Assembly (NCBI GenBank): GCA_029309925.1
Contig: JARKND010000001.1
Location: forward strand, 868,001 to 932,000
Direction of reading: 5' to 3'
DNA from: Fulvivirgaceae bacterium JP3-4
Lineage (GTDB): Bacteria; Bacteroidota; Bacteroidia; Cytophagales; Cyclobacteriaceae
DNA: 64,000 bases
The notes under the pieces are model-generated. The model was not told the DNA's origin, did not search any database, and saw nothing but the letters and a program-made list of their open reading frames with translations. The translations under genes were made by a program, and so were the position numbers. Below, piece after piece: positions 35,752 through 44,796 of this stretch; position 1 is the stretch's first letter, and the number at the start of each line of letters is the position of its first letter.

Positions 35752-37290
35752 ATGAGTGCATTTACATTACCCATTGCGGCAATCGCAGTATCTTTTGTCT
35801 TTATTATTCTGGTTTCATTTTTCAGGCGCTACAAGCGATGCCCTTCCGACCGCATTCTTGTCGTGTATGGTAAAGTGGGAGGAGGATCTGCAAAATGTAT
35901 CCATGGTGGAGCCTCTTTCATCTGGCCGGTGTTCCAGGATTATGCTTTCATGGATCTTACGCCAACATCCATCGAAGTGAATCTCACCAACGCCCTGAGC
36001 AAGCAGAACATCCGTGTCGATGTACCATCGAAGTTTACAGTAGGTATTTCAACAGAGCACGGTGTGATGGAAAATGCCGCAGAGCGTTTGTTAGGACTTC
36101 AGCGCGCAGATGTTCACGCACTCGCGCACGACATCATCGTTGGCCAGATGCGCCTCATAGTGGCGATGATGGACATCGAAGAAATCAACAGCAACCGGGA
36201 CAAGTTTCTTTCAAACGTATCGCACAACGTTGAAGTGGAATTGAAGAAGATCGGGTTGAAGCTGATCAACGTGAACATCACGGATATCAAGGACGAAAGC
36301 GGATATATAGCTGCGTTAGGTAAAGAAGCTGCCGCGAAAGCGATTAACGAAGCGAAGATCCGCGTGGCGGAGCAGGAGCGACTTGGTGACGTTGGTAAAA
36401 CGGAAGCTGAGAAAGAACGCGACATCAAGGTAACAGAAATGCAGCGTGACCGCGATACGTCCGTTGCCTCAGCACTGAAGGACAAGGAAGTATTGATTGC
36501 TGCTGCCAAACGCGATGAAGCGATCGGTAAAGTTGAAGCGGAAAGAGATACCCGTATTAAATCAGCGGAAGCCAACGCATTGGCTGTACGCGGAGAAAAC
36601 CAGTCGAAAATTGCGATTGCGAGTTCGGATGCCGAACGAAGAGAGCGTGAAGCGGAAGCGTTGAAGAAGGCGATCGCTGCAGAAAAAGTGCAATCCGCGA
36701 AAGCGCTGGAAGAAGCGTACCTCGCTGAACAACGTGCAGAAGAGGCGCGCGCTGAACGTGAACGTGCCTCACAAAATGCAAACATTGTGATCTCGGCTGA
36801 GATCCAGAAGCAAAAGGCAATTCTCGAAGCGCAGGCTGAGGCCGAGAAAGTGCGTGAGCGCGCGCGGGGTGAGGCCGATGCAATTCTCTTAAGAAAACAG
36901 GCAGAGGCGCAGGGTATTTATGAGGTGCTTACCAAACAGGCCGAAGGTTTGAGACAGATCGTTAACTCTGCGGGCAACAATTCAAAAGATGCTGCGATGC
37001 TGATCATTGCCGACAAACTGCCTGAGCTGGTGAAGTTGCAGACAGAAGCGATCAAGAATATTCAGATCGACAAAGTTACCGTGTGGGATGGAGGACAGGG
37101 AAAGGACGGAAAAACTTCGACTGCTAACTTCATTTCAGGAATGTACCAGTCGGTGCCGCCACTCCAGGAGATTTTCAAGATGGCCGGACTGGAGTTGCCG
37201 AGCTATCTCGGATCTGAGGAAGAGAAGAAAGCAGCGCCCAAGCCGCCAACAGCATTGCCGCCTTCCGAGCCAGAGAAGCCTAAGAAATAA
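35752..37290 (+). CDS. Flotillin family protein
   Basis: The 512-residue protein has an N-terminal membrane anchor (residues 5-25), an SPFH/PHB domain (about 28-200), a long coiled coil rich in Ala, Glu and Lys (about 200-390, with AEAEKVRERARGEADAILL), and a Pro/Lys-rich tail. Bacterial flotillins (FloA/FloT/YqiK) scaffold ordered membrane regions. It is encoded with an NfeD-like partner, the standard pairing. A terminator follows directly. Confidence 0.92.
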   Translation: MSAFTLPIAAIAVSFVFIILVSFFRRYKRCPSDRILVVYGKVGGGSAKCIHGGASFIWPVFQDYAFMDLTPTSIEVNLTNALSKQNIRVDVPSKFTVGISTEHGVMENAAERLLGLQRADVHALAHDIIVGQMRLIVAMMDIEEINSNRDKFLSNVSHNVEVELKKIGLKLINVNITDIKDESGYIAALGKEAAAKAINEAKIRVAEQERLGDVGKTEAEKERDIKVTEMQRDRDTSVASALKDKEVLIAAAKRDEAIGKVEAERDTRIKSAEANALAVRGENQSKIAIASSDAERREREAEALKKAIAAEKVQSAKALEEAYLAEQRAEEARAERERASQNANIVISAEIQKQKAILEAQAEAEKVRERARGEADAILLRKQAEAQGIYEVLTKQAEGLRQIVNSAGNNSKDAAMLIIADKLPELVKLQTEAIKNIQIDKVTVWDGGQGKDGKTSTANFISGMYQSVPPLQEIFKMAGLELPSYLGSEEEKKAAPKPPTALPPSEPEKPKK

Positions 37291-37296
37291 AACTGC

Positions 37297-37322
37297 AAGT
37301 CCCGCCCGCGCGGGACTTTTTT
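37297..37322 (+). terminator. Intrinsic terminator of the nfeD-flotillin operon
   Basis: AAGTCCCGC (37297-37305) pairs with GCGGGACTT (37310-37318) with a 4-base loop, followed by a T run. Confidence 0.92.
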
Positions 37323-37367
37323 ATTTACCCGCTTTGATGCTATTTCGCATTACTTAAAATCAATTCG

Positions 37368-38144
37368 ATGGCTGAACTTCATCTCGTCAACTGGAACGTC
37401 AACGGCATCCGCTCCATCATCAAAAAAGATTTCCTGAAAGACATCAAGATCATGAATCCGGATATCCTCACCCTCCAGGAGACGAAGGCGTCAAGCGAAG
37501 AAGTGAAGTCGACCCTTGAACTGCTTCCCGATTTCAAGATGCATGTCAATTCATGCAAAACACGAAAGGGATATTCAGGAACCACCATTCTGACGAAGAT
37601 CGAACCACTTAATGTCACCTGCGATATTGGTGTTGAGGAGCACGATCAGGAGGGCCGTGTGATGACAGCAGAGTTCAACGACTTTTACCTGGTGACGGTG
37701 TATGTACCGAATGCAGGTGAAGGATTGAAGCGACTCGATTATCGCGCGAAGTGGGACGTTGATTTCAGGAATTATCTCGTCAATCTTCAGAAGAAGAAAC
37801 CGGTAATTGTGTGTGGCGACTTCAACGTTGCGCATCAGCCAATCGATATTGCGCGGGCGAAAGAAAACTACAACAAGGCAGCGGGTTACACGCAGGTGGA
37901 AATTGATGGATTCACCAAACTGCTTGAAGCGGGATTTGTAGATACGTTCAGACGCTTTTATCCTGAGGAGGTGAAGTACACATACTGGAACTATCTGTTC
38001 AATGCGCGCTCGCGCAATGTGGGCTGGCGAATTGACGGGTATCTTGTATCAGAATCGCTGATGCCGAAAGTAAAAGATGCGATGATTTACAATCAATACC
38101 TGGGTTCAGATCATTGTCCCGTAGCCCTCAGGATAGAAATTTGA
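37368..38144 (+). CDS. xth: Exodeoxyribonuclease III
   Basis: This is an AP endonuclease and 3'-5' exonuclease of base excision repair. The 258 residues have all family motifs: LVNWNVNGIRS, LTLQETKAS, the catalytic GDFNVAHQPID, YTYWNY and GSDHCPVAL at the end. It is transcribed alone or with the following secreted protein gene. Confidence 0.94.
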   Translation: MAELHLVNWNVNGIRSIIKKDFLKDIKIMNPDILTLQETKASSEEVKSTLELLPDFKMHVNSCKTRKGYSGTTILTKIEPLNVTCDIGVEEHDQEGRVMTAEFNDFYLVTVYVPNAGEGLKRLDYRAKWDVDFRNYLVNLQKKKPVIVCGDFNVAHQPIDIARAKENYNKAAGYTQVEIDGFTKLLEAGFVDTFRRFYPEEVKYTYWNYLFNARSRNVGWRIDGYLVSESLMPKVKDAMIYNQYLGSDHCPVALRIEI

Positions 38145-38234
38145 TCACCATAGATCAGCATTTTTTCCCGGCCCACCGGATTGGGTTGGTTTTATTGTGT
38201 CGATTCATTATTTTTTTTGAAAAATTCGACCGTC

Positions 38235-38942
38235 ATGCGTTCTCTTTTGCTTCTCATTGCGTGCTTTTCAGGACTTATCAGCTTTGCCCAGACCAATGCG
38301 GCAGAGACCGGGTCTACGTTGCAGTCGATGGCAGAAGGGGGCGGGATGTTCAGGTCGTTTGACAATCGCTCACGCGAAACAAAAGGTTCGCTGAAGGTAT
38401 TTGAAGAATTTCTTCCAGGTGGAATCACCATGAATGATGGGCAGGAGTTTGAATTCAATCGCATGAACTACGATGGCTTCTACGATGCGATCATTGTCAT
38501 TCGCAAAAAGCAGGAGCAGGTCGTGACAACGATGATGGTGAAGGCTTTTTACATTGTTGATGTGACTGACACATTATACTTCGACAGGTTGCTCAGGCCC
38601 GACAATCGCATGGGGTACTACCAGCGCCTGACGAGCGGAAACAAAGTAAAGCTTTACAAAAAGTTATATACTACGATTCAGCAGGCAACATACACGGGTG
38701 CGTATTCAACTGGCAGCACGCAGGCTGAACTCATCGCTAACTTTGCGTTCTACGTGCAGGATGGAACGCTTCGCCCGCAGGAGATCAAGAACAAGAAAAT
38801 GCTGTTCGAACTCTTTCCAGTCGAGAAAGAAAAGCTGCAGGATTTTATAAAGGAGAACAAGACAGATTTTAAGAAGGATAAAGATGTAATGACCCTGATC
38901 GAATATCTCGATTCGATCAGAGCCGTTGTTCCGACAAACTAA
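38235..38942 (+). CDS. Secreted protein of unknown function
   Basis: From the ATG at 38235 the 235-residue product has a signal peptide (MRSLLLLIACFSGLISFAQ) and a mature part without recognisable domains. Noticeable segments are FNRMNYDGFYDAIIVI, DTLYFDRLLRPDNRMGYYQRL and a Lys-rich end. It may be periplasmic. Its last 4 bases overlap the end of murA on the other strand. Confidence 0.7.
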   Translation: MRSLLLLIACFSGLISFAQTNAAETGSTLQSMAEGGGMFRSFDNRSRETKGSLKVFEEFLPGGITMNDGQEFEFNRMNYDGFYDAIIVIRKKQEQVVTTMMVKAFYIVDVTDTLYFDRLLRPDNRMGYYQRLTSGNKVKLYKKLYTTIQQATYTGAYSTGSTQAELIANFAFYVQDGTLRPQEIKNKKMLFELFPVEKEKLQDFIKENKTDFKKDKDVMTLIEYLDSIRAVVPTN

Positions 38943-40246
38943 GCGATGCGCTCAATGTCGGCACCGAGTGCTTTTAGTCTGGTGTCAATATTCTGGTAAC
39001 CGCGATCGATCTGATCGATGTTTGATATTTCACTTACGCCATTTGCCGACAGCGCTGCAATGAGCAACGACACACCTGCACGGATATCGGGCGAGGCCAT
39101 TTTTATTCCGCGAAGCGCAGTTCTTCTGTCGAGCCCGATTACCGTAGCCCGGTGAGGGTCACAAAGAATGATCTGTGCGCCCATGTCGATGAGCTTATCA
39201 ACAAAGAACAGACGGCTTTCGAACATTTTCTGGTGGATGAGCACAGTTCCTTTTGCCTGCGTGGCAACCACGAGCACGATGCTCAGCAAGTCTGGAGTGA
39301 ATCCTGGCCAGGGTGCATCTGCGATGGTCAGAATAGAACCGTCAATAAAAGTTTCAATCTCGTATTTATCCTGAGATGGAATGTAGATATCATCACCACG
39401 GAATTCCATCTTGATTCCAAGACGTCTGAAAATTTCGGGAATGATGCCCAGCATGTCGATGCGACAATTTTTGATGGTGATCTCGGATTGTGTCATCGCA
39501 GCAAGGCCGATGAAACTTCCGATCTCAATCATGTCAGGAAGCATGGTGTGTTCGGTGCCGCCAAGCTTGGTTACACCTTCTATCGTGATAAGGTTAGAGC
39601 CGATGCCGGAGATCTTTGCGCCCATACGGTTGAGCATCAGACAAAGTTGTTGCAAATATGGCTCACATGCTGCATTGTAGATCGTGGTCTTTCCTTTTGC
39701 AAGCACGGCAGCCATGACGATGTTAGCGGTTCCTGTTACGGAAGCCTCATCAAGCAACATGTAGGTGCCTTTCAATTCTGATGCATCAATATGAAAAAGA
39801 TGTTCGCTCGAGTCAAAATTGAATTTTGCTCCAAGTTTCTGAAAGCCGAGGAAGTGTGTGTCAAGTCTTCTTCTGCCGATCTTGTCTCCGCCAGGCTTGG
39901 GCATGGATGCTTTTCCAAAGCGCGCCAGGATCGGCCCCAACAGCATCACTGATCCGCGCAAAGCGGCTGCTTTTTTCCGATAAGCATCGGTCTCCAGAAA
40001 ATCTGTATTGATGTTGCTGGCTGTGAACCGGTATGACTCAGGTCCCACCTTCTCAACCTTGCAGCCGAGATCGCCAATAAGGTCAATCAGCTTGTTGACG
40101 TCAACAATGTTTGGAATGTTGTGGATTGTGACCGGCTCAGCCGTGAGCAACACTGCGCTTAAGATCTGCAGTGCCTCGTTCTTCGCGCCCTGAGGGATAA
40201 TTTCTCCCTTTAATTTTTTTCCTCCTCGGATCTTAAAAATACTCAT
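38939..40246 (-). CDS. murA: UDP-N-acetylglucosamine 1-carboxyvinyltransferase
   Basis: MurA makes the first committed peptidoglycan precursor from UDP-GlcNAc and phosphoenolpyruvate. The 435 residues start with the family pattern (GGKKLKGEIIPQGAKNEAL). The active-site loop reads PKPGGDKIGRRRLD, so the usual catalytic Cys (C115 of E. coli) is Asp121 here. That substitution is known to keep activity and to prevent attack by fosfomycin. It lies downstream of the DUF4290 gene on the same strand. Confidence 0.96.
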   Translation of the reverse strand: MSIFKIRGGKKLKGEIIPQGAKNEALQILSAVLLTAEPVTIHNIPNIVDVNKLIDLIGDLGCKVEKVGPESYRFTASNINTDFLETDAYRKKAAALRGSVMLLGPILARFGKASMPKPGGDKIGRRRLDTHFLGFQKLGAKFNFDSSEHLFHIDASELKGTYMLLDEASVTGTANIVMAAVLAKGKTTIYNAACEPYLQQLCLMLNRMGAKISGIGSNLITIEGVTKLGGTEHTMLPDMIEIGSFIGLAAMTQSEITIKNCRIDMLGIIPEIFRRLGIKMEFRGDDIYIPSQDKYEIETFIDGSILTIADAPWPGFTPDLLSIVLVVATQAKGTVLIHQKMFESRLFFVDKLIDMGAQIILCDPHRATVIGLDRRTALRGIKMASPDIRAGVSLLIAALSANGVSEISNIDQIDRGYQNIDTRLKALGADIERIA

Positions 40247-40357
40247 TGAAACAATTGAAAGTTATCTCCCGCCTGCACGGGAGCAATTGAAAAAAATAAT
40301 TAATGAATGAATTTATGATTGCAAGCGACTCAGTGGCAACCGAGTCGTAACACATGC

Positions 40358-41086
40358 TTACTGGTCTCTTCTCCGTTTAAAGTTGTTGCCTTTGTGACCG
40401 CCTTTACCAAAATGCTTGTGACCACCACCACCGCCACCATGACGCTGACCACCTGCCTTGCGATCGTTGCGATCGTTGCGTTCATTGCGTTCGTTGCCGC
40501 CACCGCTGCCTTTCTTCCGCTCCTTATATAGTTTTTCAAACAGATTGTCTTCCCGAACTTTTTCGATCGTCATTTTCAGAGCACCGCCAGACATATCCTG
40601 GATATCTTTCAGGATCACAGAGTCATCAATCGTCTCTTTATTCCAGTTGCCATAGAAGGTTTTCATGAGCTTGCCAAGGTAAATGATGGCATCCTCACGC
40701 TCCTGCTCGTCTTCCTTCTTGAGGGCTTCTTTCACAAGCTTCTCAATATTTTTTCCGTAATGCTTGAAGCGCACCTGGCTTTGCGGATACTCAACTTTCA
40801 ATGGCTTCTTGAAAAGAATTTCTCGTGATGGCTTTTCGTACGGACCATTTATATCGAGGTCAAAATCTGCTATGATGTACAGATCATCCCATACGCGCTG
40901 GGGATTCTCAGGTTGATCTTTGATGGTTGGCGTGAGCTGCTTGATGAGTTCGATGAGCGTAAATGCAAGCTCGGTTCTTTTTTCCTTGCTTGGGATATTG
41001 CGGATGTATTCCACAAGCTTCTGGACGTTGCGACCATATTCTTTGAGAATGATATGCGGTCGCTGGGTGTTGTAATCTGCTTCCAT
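40358..41086 (-). CDS. DUF4290 protein with repetitive basic tail
   Basis: The 242-residue protein has a conserved DUF4290 region (MEADYNTQRPHIILKEYGRN to about residue 190). A low-complexity tail of about 48 residues follows, made of Asn-Glu/Asp-Arg repeats and Gly/His/Lys-rich stretches (GGGNERNERNDRNDRKAGG). The repeats are encoded by 9-base direct repeats (GATCGTTGC twice, then variants, on the plus strand near 40460-40495). The tail resembles RNA-binding RGG-like tails. The function of DUF4290 is unknown; it is commonly found next to murA in this phylum. Confidence 0.85.
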   Translation of the reverse strand: MEADYNTQRPHIILKEYGRNVQKLVEYIRNIPSKEKRTELAFTLIELIKQLTPTIKDQPENPQRVWDDLYIIADFDLDINGPYEKPSREILFKKPLKVEYPQSQVRFKHYGKNIEKLVKEALKKEDEQEREDAIIYLGKLMKTFYGNWNKETIDDSVILKDIQDMSGGALKMTIEKVREDNLFEKLYKERKKGSGGGNERNERNDRNDRKAGGQRHGGGGGGHKHFGKGGHKGNNFKRRRDQ

Positions 41087-41126
41087 TATTGATTTTAAGC
41101 GTAAGAAAATAAATCGCTGTTGCGTT

Positions 41127-41561
41127 TTAAACAGTCCCTTGTAACGGACGTATTGTTAAAGATTTTTTTACTATGAGCGATGACATCAAAAAGTTGAGTA
41201 CACTAATTAAGCCTCCAAAAAACAGAAAACTCCAGGCTTCGGGATTGGTACTACCAAGCTTTGACGCGTCTGATAGATATGCAAATAAAATGAGAATTGA
41301 CCAGAAAAACATCAAAACCCCCGTAAGTAAATTCAGCGATTTTCGCCCAAAAAATACAAGCCCGATAAAGCCGGTTGCAATCAGGAGAGGGATTAGCCCT
41401 GTCCAAACCCCGGATTTGAGCATCGGGATGCCAATTGAACTCCAAATTGCAAAGAAGTAGAGGAAAGGAGCATTTTGAATGGTCTTTCTCACAAAATCCA
41501 TGACTGAAGGTATGAAAATCGCAGCATAAACCATCCTCCAGCCGAAGTTCATCCTACCCAT
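41127..41561 (-). CDS. Four-helix membrane protein of unknown function
   Basis: The 144-residue product has about four hydrophobic segments (around residues 30-50, 54-70, 78-95 and 108-128) with short loops. No family is recognised. It lies between uvrD and the DUF4290 gene on the same strand, 50 bases after the uvrD stop and 40 before DUF4290. Confidence 0.55.
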   Translation of the reverse strand: MGRMNFGWRMVYAAIFIPSVMDFVRKTIQNAPFLYFFAIWSSIGIPMLKSGVWTGLIPLLIATGFIGLVFFGRKSLNLLTGVLMFFWSILILFAYLSDASKLGSTNPEAWSFLFFGGLISVLNFLMSSLIVKKSLTIRPLQGTV

Positions 41562-41611
41562 TGCGCGTCAGAGCGGCATCACGGCAAAGAAATGATGCTA
41601 AGAAGCGTGGT

Positions 41612-43879
41612 TCAGGAGACAATCCGAAGCTTCGCGAAACTCAACAACAGCGTTTTTTCGCCCGCTTCCGCGAATTGAATTTTTGCCTTGCGATCTGCTC
41701 CTGACATATCCATCATTACCACCGTACCGAATCCGAACTTCGGATGCTCGACTTTCATGCCGGCCTGCAGGGCAGAGGTATCGCTCGGGACAAAGTCAAC
41801 GGGGGCCTTATGCGGCTGCTGTGCTGCTTTGCGCGGAGGCGGTGCCGAAGAAATCGTCTTGCGGATTCCATTGACAAGGTTCTTCGCGTACTGGCTCGGA
41901 GGTGGAGTTGATTCGAGGCCACCGCCAAACTTCGTACTCATCTTGATAAATCTTGGATCGATGTCATCCAGGAAGCGACTTGGTTCACAGTTCTTCAGGC
42001 GGCCAAAGCGATATCGTGTTAGCGCATAGGTGAGAATAAGTCTCTTCTGCGCCCGCGTGATGGCTACATAGAATAATCGCCTTTCTTCTTCCAGGTCTGC
42101 GCGGCTGCTGAGCATCATTTGAGAAGGGAAAAGGTCTTCCTCAAGTCCGACAATGTAGACGTATTTGAATTCAAGACCCTTTGCCATGTGGATGGTCATC
42201 AACGTGACCTTATCAGGATCTTTGTCTTTGTCTTCATCCTGGCCCGTCACGAGAGAAACTTCCTGCAGGAAAGCACCCAGCGATTTGTCTTCCTTGTCGG
42301 GATCGTCAGTAAATTCCTTGATGGCGTTCAGCAGTTCCTGCACGTTTTCATAACGACTCAGGCCTTCAACGGTTTTATCTTCGTACAATTCGCGAAGCAA
42401 ACCGGAACCTTTCGCAATTTCAAATGCAGCCTCGTACGCATCTTTCCGTCCAAGCTCAATATTAAAGCGCTTGATCATTGCCACAAAATCTTCGATCGGA
42501 CCTGCAGCCCGTCCACCCACGAACGGTGACGGGTTCTGCAAAATTTCCCAAATTGAAGTTCCATGATCGTTGGCTGCAACAACAATCTTATCAACCGTTG
42601 AATCACCGATACCGCGCTTGGGCAGATTGATGATCCTGCGGAAGGAAGCTTCATCCTGCTGATTCAATGAATACCGGAGGTACGCCAAAATATCCTTGAT
42701 CTCTTTGCGCTGATAGAATGACAATCCACCAATGATCTTGTATTTGATGTTCATTCTGCGCAGCGATTCTTCAATTGCGCGCGACTGGCTATTCGTACGA
42801 TAGAGCACTACGAAGTCACTGAACTTCAGCTGGTGCTGCATCTTTTCTTCAAAGATCGATGATGCTACAAGCCGGCCTTCTTCATTATCAGAAACAGCTT
42901 TGATCAATTCGATGAGATTGCCTTCCTCGTTGTCCGTCCACACGTTCTTTGGAATCTGCGCACGGTTTCGCTTGATAACGGAGTTAGCTGCATTAACAAT
43001 ATTCTGCGTTGAGCGGTAATTCTGTTCGAGCTTATAAACTTTCAGGTCCGGGTAGTCGCGTTCGAAGTTGAGGATGTTGGAAATATCGGCTCCGCGGAAA
43101 GCGTAGATACTTTGTGCATCATCGCCTACAACACAAATATTCTGACGGACGGCTGCAAGTTTGCGGATGATAAAATACTGGCAGAGGTTGGTATCCTGAA
43201 ACTCATCAACGAGAATGTAGTGGAAGCGATGCTGATATTTGTTAAGCACCTCGAGATGATCTTTGAAAAGCTTGTCGGTATTGAAGAGAAGATCATCGAA
43301 GTCCATTGCTCCCGATTTGAAGCAACGCATCGCGTACGTCTTATAAATTTTTCCCATCTCAGGCCGCATGTTGGCCACGTCATCGGCCATCAGCTCAGCG
43401 TTTTGCAGATAATCCTGCCAGCCGATCAGCCGGTTTTTTGCGGCTGAGATCCTGTTATATACTGTGTTGGCCTTATAGATGTTGTCATCGAGGCCGAGTT
43501 CTTTTACGATCGAGCGGATGAGAGACTTCGCGTCATCGGTGTCGTAGATCGTGAAGTTGTTCGGGTAGCCAAGGTGATGAGCTTCCGATCTCAAGATCCG
43601 GGCGAATACCGAGTGAAATGTGCCCATCCATAAATTCCGCGCATCGCTGCCTACAACGTGCTCGATCCGCTCGCGCATTTCTTTGGCTGCCTTGTTGGTG
43701 AACGTGAGCGCCATGATGTTGAATGGGTCAACGTCTTTTTCCTTCATGAGGTATGCAATGCGGAAAGTGAGCACGCGTGTCTTACCGGAACCGGCTCCGG
43801 CAATCAGCATACACGGTCCTTCCGTATTCAATACGCCCAGACGCTGGGGCTCATTCAAACTCTCAAGGTATTCAGTCAT
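41612..43879 (-). CDS. uvrD: UvrD/PcrA-family DNA helicase
   Basis: This is a superfamily 1 helicase used in nucleotide excision repair and fork processing. From the ATG at 43879 (MTEYLESLNEPQRLG) it has 755 residues. The Q motif LNEPQ, Walker A GAGSGKTRVLTFR, motif II VDEFQDTN, motif III VVGDDAQSIYAFRGA, motif IV YRSTQNI, motif V TLMTIHMAKGLEF and motif VI YVAITRAQKRL are all visible. The C-terminus has the PcrA-type tail that binds partners (MKVEHPKFGFGTVV). Confidence 0.95.
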   Translation of the reverse strand: MTEYLESLNEPQRLGVLNTEGPCMLIAGAGSGKTRVLTFRIAYLMKEKDVDPFNIMALTFTNKAAKEMRERIEHVVGSDARNLWMGTFHSVFARILRSEAHHLGYPNNFTIYDTDDAKSLIRSIVKELGLDDNIYKANTVYNRISAAKNRLIGWQDYLQNAELMADDVANMRPEMGKIYKTYAMRCFKSGAMDFDDLLFNTDKLFKDHLEVLNKYQHRFHYILVDEFQDTNLCQYFIIRKLAAVRQNICVVGDDAQSIYAFRGADISNILNFERDYPDLKVYKLEQNYRSTQNIVNAANSVIKRNRAQIPKNVWTDNEEGNLIELIKAVSDNEEGRLVASSIFEEKMQHQLKFSDFVVLYRTNSQSRAIEESLRRMNIKYKIIGGLSFYQRKEIKDILAYLRYSLNQQDEASFRRIINLPKRGIGDSTVDKIVVAANDHGTSIWEILQNPSPFVGGRAAGPIEDFVAMIKRFNIELGRKDAYEAAFEIAKGSGLLRELYEDKTVEGLSRYENVQELLNAIKEFTDDPDKEDKSLGAFLQEVSLVTGQDEDKDKDPDKVTLMTIHMAKGLEFKYVYIVGLEEDLFPSQMMLSSRADLEEERRLFYVAITRAQKRLILTYALTRYRFGRLKNCEPSRFLDDIDPRFIKMSTKFGGGLESTPPPSQYAKNLVNGIRKTISSAPPPRKAAQQPHKAPVDFVPSDTSALQAGMKVEHPKFGFGTVVMMDMSGADRKAKIQFAEAGEKTLLLSFAKLRIVS

Positions 43880-43985
43880 AACCTGCAAACTTAAACCAGA
43901 TTTTCGTTTCAATAAAGGATTCACGCGATTCTATTTCTGCTGCCTGTCTTCCGGCTTTAGCAGTTGTATTGGGAACCGCTGATAA

Positions 43986-44098
43986 TGTGCCAATTGATCA
44001 ATGTGCCAACGTGCCAATGAAGATGCGCTCGGAATACAATCGCGCGAAGCTTTGAAGGTACGCCCATTGGCAGATTGGCACATTAAAACATAACAACG
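43986..44098. repeat. Inverted repeat with an 8-base period
   Basis: The left arm steps in 8s: TGTGCCAA, TTGATCAA, TGTGCCAA, CGTGCCAA (43986-44017). The right arm also steps in 8s: TTGGCAGA, TTGGCACA, TTAAAACA, TAACAACG (44067-44098). The 20 bases at 44000-44019 and 44065-44084 are reverse complements at 18 positions. It lies between the divergent uvrD and DUF3109 genes. Confidence 0.8.
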
Positions 44099-44164
44099 TC
44101 CTGAAAAGCTTAGACGTTCCTTCCGGCAACACTCCGAAAGGACAATTATGCTTATCTTTGCTCC

Positions 44165-44770
44165 ATGCTAAAAATTGGTGAAGTTCTCGTTTCTGATGAC
44201 ATCCGCGATAAGGAGTTTGTCTGCAATCTTGAAAAATGCAAGGGTGCATGTTGTGTAGAAGGCGATTTTGGCGCACCGCTCGATGAGGATGAACTCCAAA
44301 TCCTTGAAGATATCTATCCGATTGTTAAACCTTACCTTTCAAAAGAAGGAATCAAGGTGATTGAGAAGGAGGGAACGCATACTACCGATGATGACGGTGA
44401 CCTTTGCACTCCGGTGATTGACGGCCGCGAATGCGTTTACGCAATTTATGATAAGAAAGGAATTTTGAAGTGTGGCATCGAGCAGGCGTACCTTGACGGC
44501 AAGATCACCTGGAAAAAACCAATTTCATGTCACCTTTACCCGATCAGAATTACTTCGAAGAAAAATTTCGAAGCCCTCAACTACCACAAGTGGCACATCT
44601 GCTCGCCAGCCTGCTCGCTGGGCAAGGAGTTGCAGGTGCCTGTCTATAAGTTTTTGAAGGATCCTTTGATCCGGAAATATGGCGAGAACTGGTATGGTGA
44701 ATTGGTCAAAGCTATTGAGGAGAATCCCGTTCCACTCGCACCGAAGAAAAAGTCAGTGAAGAAGGCCTGA
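44165..44770 (+). CDS. DUF3109 cysteine-rich protein
   Basis: The 201-residue cytoplasmic protein has ten Cys: C20, C25, C29 and C30 near the start, then C81, C90, C103, C122, C146 and C150. It has no signal peptide. The spacing CxxxxCxxxCC and later CxxxC suggests a metal or iron-sulfur site; the DUF3109/YkgJ-like families are described as possible zinc or iron-sulfur proteins. The C-terminal tail is Lys-rich. It is a single gene and its role is unknown. Confidence 0.85.
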   Translation: MLKIGEVLVSDDIRDKEFVCNLEKCKGACCVEGDFGAPLDEDELQILEDIYPIVKPYLSKEGIKVIEKEGTHTTDDDGDLCTPVIDGRECVYAIYDKKGILKCGIEQAYLDGKITWKKPISCHLYPIRITSKKNFEALNYHKWHICSPACSLGKELQVPVYKFLKDPLIRKYGENWYGELVKAIEENPVPLAPKKKSVKKA

Positions 44771-44796
44771 GGATTCGCTCGCCTGTCAGCGCGATA

